The notes under the pieces are model-generated. The model saw nothing but the letters and a program-made list of their open reading frames with translations, had not been told where the DNA came from and made no database searches. Below are positions 33,084 through 40,294 of a DNA stretch of 64,000 nucleotides, piece by piece; within the stretch, counting starts at the first letter, position 1, and every line of letters starts with the position of its first letter. Source of the stretch: CAZJLN01 sp964540765 (GTDB lineage: Bacteria > Chloroflexota > Anaerolineae > Anaerolineales > Anaerolineaceae); the NCBI GenBank assembly GCA_964540765.1, contig CAZINW010000006.1, positions 1 to 64,000 on the forward strand, in the 5' to 3' direction. A program made the position numbers and the translations under genes.

Positions 33084-34511
33084 ATGAGCAATGACAATTC
33101 CTATCTTCTCTCTAAAACTGACTTTCTACTTTACCTCGAATGTCCGATGCACCTGTGGGCAAAGGTGCACGGTCAGTCTGACTTGACGCCTTCCCCGATG
33201 ATGCAGAGCTTGTTCAGGCAGGGATACGAGGTTGAGCAGCTGGCACTGAAATACCTGCGTGAGTTCGTTATCCGCCCATCAGCAGGCAAGCGCATCAGCA
33301 GCCAGGAGACATTCAGCGATGTACCGTTCGCTGCCAGGGTGGACGCGCTCGTGCATGTCCCCGCCACGGATTGCTACGATCTCTATGAGATCAAGAGCAG
33401 CACGAGTGTAGACAAGGAGCATTATTGGGACTGCGCTTTCCAATACCTGGTATTAAAGCAATACCTCAGAATTGAGCATGTTTTCCTGCTGCATTTAAAT
33501 GGTGAATACATACTGAGGGATCATTTGGACATGGAGCAGCTTTTCGTGGCAGAAGATGTCACCGGCAAGGTGCAGGAATACGCAGAAAGCGCAAAGGATG
33601 AAAGGCAAAAAGCGCTTCAAGTGGCATTGCGTGAAGAATCGCATGGGATTGAGCACTGCTACAGCCCGAAGAGCTGTCCCTGCCCGCAGCTCTGTCATCC
33701 ATCCCTGCCTGATTTCTCCATCTATGATATTGCCGGCTTGCACAAACCAAAAAAGCAGGCACTCGAACGCATGGGCATCCTCGAGGCTGCCAAGGTGCCA
33801 CCCATTTTCAAATTGAATGAAAACCAGCGCCAGATCGTCCATATGGCACAGCACGGCATGCCCCTGGTGGACCAGGATGGCATTCGCAATGCATTGGCGC
33901 AGCTTTCATTCCCGCTTTATTTCCTGGATTACGAAACCTTTAACGCAGCCATCCCCATGTATGCGGGCTATCATCCCCAGCAGCAGATGGTCTTTCAATA
34001 TTCCCTGCACCGTCTGGACGCCCTCGGAGGTATCCTGACCCACACGGAGCATGTCTGCACGGATCGCAAGGAACCTTCACTTGATTTGCTGAGTAAACTC
34101 AGCCATGAGGTTGGCAGTTGTGGGACGGTATTGGTGTGGAACAAGTCGTTTGAGATGACCCGCAATTCCGAAATGGCGGAGATCCACCCGGAGTATCAGC
34201 CGTCCCTGGAGGATATGAACAGCAGGATTTACGATCTGGCGGATTTTGTCAAGAAAGGGCTGTACCTGCATCCAGGCTTCAGGGGGAGCTGGTCGATCAA
34301 GAACGTGCTGCCGGTGATGGTGCCAGGGTTGAGCTACGAGGATATGGAGATTGGCGAAGGGGGACAGGCTTCAGAAGCCTGGTGGCAGATGGTGTATGGC
34401 AACGCTCCCTTAGAAGAAAAGGAGCGCACCCGGCAGGCACTGTTAAAGTACTGCGAGCTGGATACGCTGGCGATGGTGAGGATATACGAGCGCTTGGTGG
34501 AGGAATCTTAG
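33084..34511 (+). CDS. DUF2779-type protein: Fe-S PD-(D/E)XK nuclease fused to DEDD-like exonuclease
   Basis: 475 residues with two nuclease-like halves. The N-terminal half resembles Cas4/AddB: Cys20 in YLECPMHLW, then D87 (VDALVHV) and E102-x-K104 (YEIKSS), then Cys192, 198, 200 and 204, the layout expected for a 4Fe-4S cluster closing a PD-(D/E)XK domain. The C-terminal half (about 275-475) resembles an RNase H-like DEDD exonuclease: D282-x-E284 in FLDYETF, LVWNKSFE, YDLADFV and KYCELDTLAMVRIYE with a late Asp. The domain pair is known in DUF2779 proteins; no function is established to my knowledge. Follows dinG by 83 bases, same strand. A role in DNA processing or repair is inferred. Confidence 0.8.
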   Translation: MSNDNSYLLSKTDFLLYLECPMHLWAKVHGQSDLTPSPMMQSLFRQGYEVEQLALKYLREFVIRPSAGKRISSQETFSDVPFAARVDALVHVPATDCYDLYEIKSSTSVDKEHYWDCAFQYLVLKQYLRIEHVFLLHLNGEYILRDHLDMEQLFVAEDVTGKVQEYAESAKDERQKALQVALREESHGIEHCYSPKSCPCPQLCHPSLPDFSIYDIAGLHKPKKQALERMGILEAAKVPPIFKLNENQRQIVHMAQHGMPLVDQDGIRNALAQLSFPLYFLDYETFNAAIPMYAGYHPQQQMVFQYSLHRLDALGGILTHTEHVCTDRKEPSLDLLSKLSHEVGSCGTVLVWNKSFEMTRNSEMAEIHPEYQPSLEDMNSRIYDLADFVKKGLYLHPGFRGSWSIKNVLPVMVPGLSYEDMEIGEGGQASEAWWQMVYGNAPLEEKERTRQALLKYCELDTLAMVRIYERLVEES

Positions 34512-34516
34512 CCAAT

Positions 34517-34551
34517 AGTCGGTAGTCAATAGTCGCTAGTCGAAAGTCAAA
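34517..34551. repeat. Period-7 repeat array, locus D
   Basis: Five uninterrupted heptamers: AGTCGGT AGTCAAT AGTCGCT AGTCGAA AGTCAAA, directly after the DUF2779 stop. A separate imperfect direct repeat (GATCGCCAAGTTTG / GATCGCCAAGTTCG) follows at about 34559-34592. Confidence 0.85.
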
Positions 34552-34674
34552 GAGCAAAGATCGCCAAGTTTGAAAAGATCGCCAAGTTCGCCACGAAAAT
34601 ACACACACCACCTCCTATTTTTAATGCTACAATAATCCCAACCGCATGAAACCACAGAAGGAAAGCCATGCCCC

Positions 34675-34800
34675 GCGCCTGAGATCAAAAATAAGCTTGT
34701 GCAGCGCGAAATCACCGCCGACTACGCCGCCATTGACCGCCTGGTGTATGAGTTGTATGAGTTGACCAATGAGGAGATTGAGATTTTGGAGGGCTCTTAA
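34675..34800 (+). pseudogene. C-terminal remnant of a type IIG restriction-modification enzyme
   Basis: An open stretch without a start encodes, up to the TAA at 34798, the sequence LVQREITADYAAIDRLVYEL followed by YELTNEEIEILEGS. The pattern IDRLVYELYxLTxEEIxIxE is the typical C-terminal end of large type IIG/Eco57I-like restriction-modification proteins with a TaqI-like specificity domain. Only about 40 codons survive; everything upstream is missing. The dispersed element copy 2 begins at the very next base. It marks a lost restriction-modification locus. Confidence 0.75.
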
Positions 34801-34986
34801 TTTGTCATTGCGAGGAATATCATCCCAGTTCCTTTCTGGGGCGAAGCAATCTCAGGTTTTGGAAAATGAGATCGCTATACTGCGTACCCCGCTCCGCTCT
34901 GCGTACCCTGTGGGCACTGCACCCCTTGGGGCTGCATCCCTTTGGGATTGAAATGGGAATGACACGAAAGGTTTTTCAACACCCTC
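34801..34986. repeat. Dispersed MITE-like element, copy 2 (186 bp)
   Basis: Better preserved than copy 1 at 18781: left end TTTGTCATTGCGAGG, right end ATGGGAATGAC. It carries 33 extra bases (within 34905-34943) made of degenerate units of the GTACCCCTACGGGGCACTTT type that form the tandem array next to it. TIR-like ends GTCATT/AATGAC. Confidence 0.82.
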
Positions 34987-35000
34987 ATTTCTCTTTCTTT

Positions 35001-35080
35001 GTACCCCTACGGGGCACTTTGTACCCCTGCGGGGCACTTTGTACCCCTACGGGGCACTTTGTACCCCTGCGGGGCACTTT
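35001..35080. repeat. Four-unit 20-bp tandem repeat
   Basis: GTACCCCTACGGGGCACTTT at 35001, 35041 and the variant with CTGC for CTAC at 35021, 35061; units alternate A/G at one position. Each unit contains a small palindrome (CCCCTACGGGG), so the array can form four hairpins. Confidence 0.93.
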
Positions 35081-35107
35081 GACTAATGACTAACAACTAA
35101 TGACTTT
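35081..35107. repeat. Period-7 repeat array, locus E
   Basis: GACTAAT GACTAAC AACTAAT GACTTTT, between the 20-bp array and the end of fhs. Confidence 0.75.
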
Positions 35108-35108
35108 T

Positions 35109-37037
35109 TTAAGACAACCCCAAAATCCTGTCCGTCTCCAAATCTATATCAATGTCATAGTAAGCTGGCCTCGTGGGTAGACCGGGCATGGTGCTCATGG
35201 TGCCCAGCAGCGGGTAGAGGAAGCCTGCGCCGATGGAAGCACTCACATCCCGGATGGGAATGCGGAAGCCCTTCGGTACGCCCTTCAGGCTGGCATCATG
35301 GCTGAGGCTGAGGTGCGTCTTTGCCATGCAGATGGGCAATTTGTCATAGCCCAGGTGCGTGTACTCTGCGATGCGCGCTTCCGCTTCAGGGCTGTAATCG
35401 ACGCCGTCCGCGCCGTACACGTCGCGCGCAATGATCTCGATCTTATCCTTGATGGGCAGGTCCAGGTCATAGAGGAATTTAAAGCTGGCAGGCTTTTCTG
35501 CGGCTTTCATCACAGCCCTGCCAAGCTCAACTGCGCCTGCCCCGCCCTTCTCCCAGTTCTCACAGACAACGGCATCCACCACATCGCCTTCTTCCAAGGC
35601 AATCTTGCGGATAAGGGCAAGCTCGGATTCAGTATCGGTCGGGAAGCGGTTGATCGCCACGACCACGGGAATGCCAAACCTGCCCGCAATGCGGATGTGT
35701 GCCAGCAGATTGCCCATGCCAGCTTGCAGCAGTTCCAGGTTCTCATTGGTGTATTCAGGCGCCAGGGGCGTGCCTGCCACCACCTTGGGTCCGCCGCCGT
35801 GCATCTTGAGGGCGCGCACGGTTGCCACCAGCACAACCGCATTGGGCAGGTTGCCGGAATAACGGCATTTAATATCAAAGAATTTCTCCATGCCCATATC
35901 CGAGCCAAAGCCTGATTCGGTGATAACGTAATCTGCCAACTTCAGCCCGATGCGGTCCGCCATGATGGAGCTGTTGCCGTGGGCGATATTGGCAAAGGGA
36001 CCGGCATGCACGAAGACGGGCGTGCCCTCAAGCGTCTGCACCAGGTTGGGCTTGATGGTATCCTTCATCAGCACGGTCAGGGCACCGGCACAGCCGATGT
36101 CATCAGCCGTGATGGGCTCACCCTTGCGGTTCAGACCGATCACCATCCTGCCGATGCGGGCGCGCATATCTGCCAGACTGGTGGTGAGCGCCAGGATTGC
36201 CATTAGTTCACTGGCAACAGTGATGTAAAAATTGGTCTTGAGTTCAAAATTCTTTTCCTCAGATCCTTGCCCCACGGTGATGCCGCGCAGCATGCGGTCA
36301 TTGATATCCAGACTACGCCGCCAGGTGACTGTGGCAGGGTCGATATCCAGGCGGGCAAAGCGTGCTTTTTCCTCTTCGCTCAGTTGATCCGGGTCGGTTT
36401 CAGTAATGCCAAGATTTTTCAAGCGTGCCTGCATGCCAATGGCGAAATGGCGCCTGCCCTGTTTGTCTTTGGGGCAGAGGCGGTCAAACAGGGCTTTGTC
36501 AGACTGGTAGGATTCATGGAACATGCGCGTATCGATGGCAGCCGCCAGCAGGTTGTTGGCAGCGGTGATGGCATGAATGTCACCCGTCAGGTGCAGGTTG
36601 AAATCTTCCATCGGGACGACCTGGGAGTAGCCTCCGCCGGCAGCCCCGCCCTTGATGCCAAAGGTCGGTCCCTGGGATGGCTGGCGAATGCAGGTGATCA
36701 CGCGCTGCCCGAGGTGTGCACCCAGCGCCTGGCTAAGACCCACCGTTGTGGTGGTTTTACCTTCACCTAAAGGCGTGGGGGTGATGGCAGTCACATCAAT
36801 GTACTTGCCATCGGGCACATCCGCCAGGCGCTCCAGCACGCTCAGCTTCACCTTGGCTTTATACTCACCGTAAAATTCGATCTCATCAGGCAACAAGCCC
36901 ATTTCCTCTGCCACCTGTGCAATGGGCTTCAGCCTGGCGTCCTGCGCGATCTCTATATCAGGAGGGACAGGTGTCAATCGGCTCAATGGGGTGGGGATAA
37001 AATGGGTCAGACCTGGTTTGGATTTGAAGGTAGTCAT
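35109..37037 (-). CDS. fhs: Formate-tetrahydrofolate ligase
   Basis: ATP-dependent synthesis of 10-formyltetrahydrofolate from formate; entry point of one-carbon units and a step of the Wood-Ljungdahl methyl branch. 642 residues, longer than the usual 555-560 mainly through an N-terminal extension of about 35 residues and some internal insertions. Conserved P-loop-like TPTPLGEGKTTTTVGL, then GPTFGIKGGAAGGGYSQVVPM, FANIAHGNSS, TESGFGSDMG and GVPKGFRIPIRDVSASIGAGF. Shine-Dalgarno AGGAG precedes the ATG at 37037. No other folate-cycle genes (folD, metF) are seen here. Confidence is high. Confidence 0.96.
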   Translation of the reverse strand: MTTFKSKPGLTHFIPTPLSRLTPVPPDIEIAQDARLKPIAQVAEEMGLLPDEIEFYGEYKAKVKLSVLERLADVPDGKYIDVTAITPTPLGEGKTTTTVGLSQALGAHLGQRVITCIRQPSQGPTFGIKGGAAGGGYSQVVPMEDFNLHLTGDIHAITAANNLLAAAIDTRMFHESYQSDKALFDRLCPKDKQGRRHFAIGMQARLKNLGITETDPDQLSEEEKARFARLDIDPATVTWRRSLDINDRMLRGITVGQGSEEKNFELKTNFYITVASELMAILALTTSLADMRARIGRMVIGLNRKGEPITADDIGCAGALTVLMKDTIKPNLVQTLEGTPVFVHAGPFANIAHGNSSIMADRIGLKLADYVITESGFGSDMGMEKFFDIKCRYSGNLPNAVVLVATVRALKMHGGGPKVVAGTPLAPEYTNENLELLQAGMGNLLAHIRIAGRFGIPVVVAINRFPTDTESELALIRKIALEEGDVVDAVVCENWEKGGAGAVELGRAVMKAAEKPASFKFLYDLDLPIKDKIEIIARDVYGADGVDYSPEAEARIAEYTHLGYDKLPICMAKTHLSLSHDASLKGVPKGFRIPIRDVSASIGAGFLYPLLGTMSTMPGLPTRPAYYDIDIDLETDRILGLS

Positions 37038-37148
37038 CGATAAGCTCCTGGTTTGAATTCTTTAATAAATAATATCATTGATTTGAACTGGCGTGGAAAC
37101 AACCCGGAAAAGTAGGAGGTGTGGAAGTGAAGTAAGCAAAGTCCAATC

Positions 37149-37232
37149 AAGGCTTCCATATTGACACTTATAGGCCTAAGTGTAAATATAAGGCTTTCAT
37201 ATTTACACTTTAAGGACTATGTGTTAACATAA
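37149..37232. promoter_or_regulatory. Tandem palindromic operator-like sites before fic
   Basis: Direct repeats of 21 bases (37149-37169 and 37190-37210, two mismatches) each lead into an inverted repeat: GACACTTA-TAGGCC-TAAGTGT (37163-37183) and TTTACAC...GTGTTAA (about 37202-37227). Centres are about 41 bases apart, near four helical turns. The Fic protein has a C-terminal winged-helix-like segment and is a candidate for binding them. Confidence 0.6.
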
Positions 37233-37246
37233 TTATTGGACAGCGC

Positions 37247-38368
37247 CAAAAACTGTCAAAAGGATATTGGGCTTTTATTCCCAACCCACTGCCACCTGCT
37301 CTTGTCTGGAATGAGCAGCTTGTTTCCATTCTTGCAGAAGCAGAACGTGAGCTGGGTCAGCTATCAGCCATGAGCAGTTCCTACCCTTACCCGCATATCC
37401 TCCTGCAACCCTTCAAGCACACTGAGGCAGTCATCTCATCCCATATTGAAGGGACACGAACATCATTGGCAGACCTTTACCATTATGAGATTGCGCAGCC
37501 TTCGTTCCTTGAGCCAAGCGGAGATGCCCGAGAAGTTTTGAATTACATGCATGCCATGGATTATGGACTGGAACGCTTTAATACCTTGCCAGTCAGCCTG
37601 CGGTTGATCCGTGAGCTGCATGGCATTCTCATGGAAGGCGTCCGGGGAGGGCTGATCAGCCCAGGTGCGTTTCGCCACAGTCAAAATTGGATCGGACCCG
37701 CAGGGTGTACGCTCTCAACGGCGCCATACGTACCACCCCCTATAGAAGAGATGATATCTGCACTCAATGCACTGGAAAAATTCTTATATGGCGGACAGGC
37801 GATCCCTCCATTGGTGCGTTTGGGATTGATCCATTATCAATTTGAAGCCATTCACCCCTTCCTGGATGGAAATGGACGCGTTGGCAGGCTCCTGATCGTG
37901 ATCCTTTTGTGCGCCTGGGGTCTTTTACCGCAGCCCGTGTTGAATTTAAGCCCTTATTTTGATCGGTACCGCCAGGCATATTATGACAATTTGCTGGCAG
38001 TCTCACAAAATGGGAGTTGGGAAGACTGGCTAATTTTCTTTTTGCGAGGTCTGCGGGATCAAGCCCATGACGGAACATACCGTATGGATCTTTTAAAGGA
38101 AATACGGATCAAATACCAGCCTGTGATCGACGCAGAACGCAACAAAGCGCGCATGACTGAAATTGTCGAATTCCTGTTCTCCAGACCAATCCTTACCATC
38201 AAACAGGCTGCTGATGGGCTGGGAATTCCCTTGAAAACAATTGGGAATTACTTTGCCAAACTCCAGCGAGTGGACATATTGCACGAAAAAACGACATTTG
38301 GCAGGAACCGTATATTCCAAGCTGATGAAATCCTCAATGCCATCAAGGGCTTTGATGGATTAACTTAA
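37247..38368 (+). CDS. Fic-family AMP-transferase with winged-helix tail; 5' start unclear
   Basis: Fic enzymes transfer AMP to target proteins. The active-site motif HPFLDGNGRVGR is intact, and the N-terminal SSHIEG matches the inhibitory (S/T)xxxE(G/N) helix, so this is a self-inhibited (class II-type) enzyme. The C-terminal 90 residues (ILTIKQAADGLGIPLKTIGNYFAKLQ) resemble a winged helix. The first ATG in frame is at 37370, but homology-like N-terminal sequence continues upstream in frame (YWAFIPNPLPPALVWNEQL) to about 37247; between the stop at 37211 and 37370 there is no ATG, GTG or TTG. Either a rare start (such as CTG or ATT) is used, the start was mutated, or the shorter protein is made. 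Coordinates give the homologous extent. Confidence 0.82.
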   Translation, partial: QKLSKGYWAFIPNPLPPALVWNEQLVSILAEAERELGQLSAMSSSYPYPHILLQPFKHTEAVISSHIEGTRTSLADLYHYEIAQPSFLEPSGDAREVLNYMHAMDYGLERFNTLPVSLRLIRELHGILMEGVRGGLISPGAFRHSQNWIGPAGCTLSTAPYVPPPIEEMISALNALEKFLYGGQAIPPLVRLGLIHYQFEAIHPFLDGNGRVGRLLIVILLCAWGLLPQPVLNLSPYFDRYRQAYYDNLLAVSQNGSWEDWLIFFLRGLRDQAHDGTYRMDLLKEIRIKYQPVIDAERNKARMTEIVEFLFSRPILTIKQAADGLGIPLKTIGNYFAKLQRVDILHEKTTFGRNRIFQADEILNAIKGFDGLT

Positions 38369-38434
38369 ATTTTGCGCATGCTGTAGAAAGTAATGGCAGG
38401 CGCAATTATTCAGCAAGCTCTAAAACAGCCTGGA

Positions 38435-39793
38435 TCAATCCCCCAATTCCGACCAGGTGGTCAGACATGGGTAGGCTTCCACGCGGGCTGGGGGGGTATT
38501 GCCAACATAAGTCACCCCGACTTCCACACCCACACTGCCGCTGGCTTCAATATTCTCAGGGTAAGCCGCACCACCCCCCACAATTTCGCCCTTTTCATCA
38601 AACAAGAGCACATAAATGTAGATATCGGTGATGCTGCGGTCGAGCATATTGACAATTTTGACCGTCACCTTGGGCAAATCATTATCGATGGCATAGGTGA
38701 CGTCATTAGCGATCAGCGGGTTGGCAGAAAGCTCATGCTCCACGAAATCACCCGGAAGGACGATCACATCCACTTTATCCGGGCTGGCACCGCTTAACAA
38801 TGGAATGGCGTCAGGAGAAACGCCCAGGGTCTCCCCAGGCCAGATCAAGTCAATGGTGCCAGAGCTGACATTGCTGATCGTGCCATCTGCCTCATAAATA
38901 GTGAGCACGTAACGTGAATTCTCAATGATGCGATCAGTGACATTTTTAACTAAAAACCCACCGCCGACCTGGATATCATCCTGGATAAAGCCAAAATCCA
39001 TCACTTTGAGGTTGTTGCGCCAATCGCCATCCTCATAACAGGCAGAATAGATGCTTTTGGTGGGGTAGAAGACAATGGCTGCCGGGGCTTCGGTAACGGA
39101 GCCATAAACATTCACGCCAACCTGGTCTTTTCCGGGCAGGATGCTGACATAGCCGATACCGCCCCCCACCAGCCTGCCATCTTCATCCAGGGCAATGGCA
39201 TTGATGCGAAGATCTGTGTAAGTGACCGCGCTGGCATTGGCAATCAGACCGGTAAAAACATCGAAACCGGGGTCATCGAAATAGCGTGTATTGCTGATCT
39301 TAAATGGGGAATTGTAACCCGAGTTTTCCTCTGTAGAATAGACCCATTCCACATCCACCTTATACACCGCGACGCCTTCATCCAGCAGGATTTGGCTGAC
39401 CGCGCCCACTGTTTGACCCGGCAGGATGAAATCGATCGGCCCGGTGTCGGTGCTTATGGTTGCCCCACCCACATCATAAGCAAGAATGGTGTATTCAATA
39501 TTGTAATAAGTCAGATTGGTATCCAGGTTTTCCAGCACGAATGCCGTGGTAAGGTTTTCTTCTTCCTGGATAAATATGGAGCTTCCCAACTGCAGGGTTT
39601 CTTCCTCTTCCATGGGGCTTTCGGCTAACTGTGTCTCTCCTGTGGGCGCATCAGTGGGAACTTCAGGGGAAGGTACTTCTGGCGAATTCGAGGTTGCCGT
39701 TGGGTCTGGTGTTTTCCCGGCGGGGCTGCATCCCACCATTCCCAGTAAAACAAGAATGGACAGTCCAATGATAAATATGGACCTGGTTCTCAT
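38435..39793 (-). CDS. Lipoprotein with repeated FxLYD-like beta domains
   Basis: Real start is probably the ATG at 39793 (MRTRSIFIIGLSILVLLGMVGC), not the upstream in-frame codon at 39889; lipobox LGMVGC with Cys at 22. A Pro/Thr/Glu linker follows, then about three repeats of a 90- to 120-residue beta-rich domain with the repeated motifs ALDEDGRLVGGG, LPGQTVG / WPGETLG and LLFDEKGEIVGGGA, similar to FxLYD domains. These are secreted, lipid-anchored domains of unknown ligand. 452 residues. No operon partner: a tRNA lies upstream. Confidence 0.78.
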   Translation of the reverse strand: MRTRSIFIIGLSILVLLGMVGCSPAGKTPDPTATSNSPEVPSPEVPTDAPTGETQLAESPMEEEETLQLGSSIFIQEEENLTTAFVLENLDTNLTYYNIEYTILAYDVGGATISTDTGPIDFILPGQTVGAVSQILLDEGVAVYKVDVEWVYSTEENSGYNSPFKISNTRYFDDPGFDVFTGLIANASAVTYTDLRINAIALDEDGRLVGGGIGYVSILPGKDQVGVNVYGSVTEAPAAIVFYPTKSIYSACYEDGDWRNNLKVMDFGFIQDDIQVGGGFLVKNVTDRIIENSRYVLTIYEADGTISNVSSGTIDLIWPGETLGVSPDAIPLLSGASPDKVDVIVLPGDFVEHELSANPLIANDVTYAIDNDLPKVTVKIVNMLDRSITDIYIYVLLFDEKGEIVGGGAAYPENIEASGSVGVEVGVTYVGNTPPARVEAYPCLTTWSELGD

Positions 39794-40008
39794 TAACACG
39801 AGCTGCTCCTTGGGTGAATTAGACCTGGTCTTGATCGTCATCTTATCGCAACTGCTCTTTACCATCCAATCATAATCGATTTCAGGCAAGAAAAACCTGC
39901 GAAAATTGTTTTTCGATCCTTCAATTTCCTATAGTTTACTGTATCATGCTGAAAACTTAATAAAGCCAAAAACGCAGATTTATGAAAGGGGTCAAAAGCA
40001 TTTAACAG

Positions 40009-40092
40009 TAGGGCGGGTGGGACTTGAACCCACATGGTGTCTCCACCGACGGATTTTAAGTCCGTTGCGTCTGCCGATTCCGCCACCGCCCC
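40009..40092 (-). tRNA. tRNA-Leu (anticodon UAA)
   Basis: Cloverleaf on the minus strand: acceptor GGGGCGG (40086-40092) with CCGCCCT (40010-40016), D-arm GCGGAATCGGCAGACGC typical of leucine tRNAs, anticodon stem ACGGA/TCCGT with loop CTTAAAA (anticodon TAA), long variable arm CGGTGGAGACACCAT, T-arm GTGGG TTCAAGT CCCAC. The CCA end is not encoded, so a CCA-adding enzyme (see 54487-57144) is needed. Confidence 0.96.
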
Positions 40093-40160
40093 ATGGTCTT
40101 CAATGTTGTGCACTATTTTACCATTATCCTGCAAATAGTGGAATTGATTTATTTATTGAG

Positions 40161-40177
40161 GTACTGAACTTCAGTAC
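40161..40177. promoter_or_regulatory. Perfect inverted repeat upstream of nifJ
   Basis: GTACTGAA C TTCAGTAC, 118 bases before the nifJ start. Size and symmetry suit a dimeric repressor site; no regulator gene is adjacent. It could equally concern the tRNA on the other strand. Confidence 0.4.
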
Positions 40178-40294
40178 AATCATATGGATATTTTGGGTTA
40201 CAATTATTCATTGGGCTTGTCTCGCTTGCCCGATTAAATTACAGATATATGAGTTGATCAATTGAACTCAAAATAAACAAGAGGAGTTGATTTT

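Noticed and set aside
35001..35080. Possible CRISPR array
   Set aside because: Direct 20-bp tandem units without spacers.
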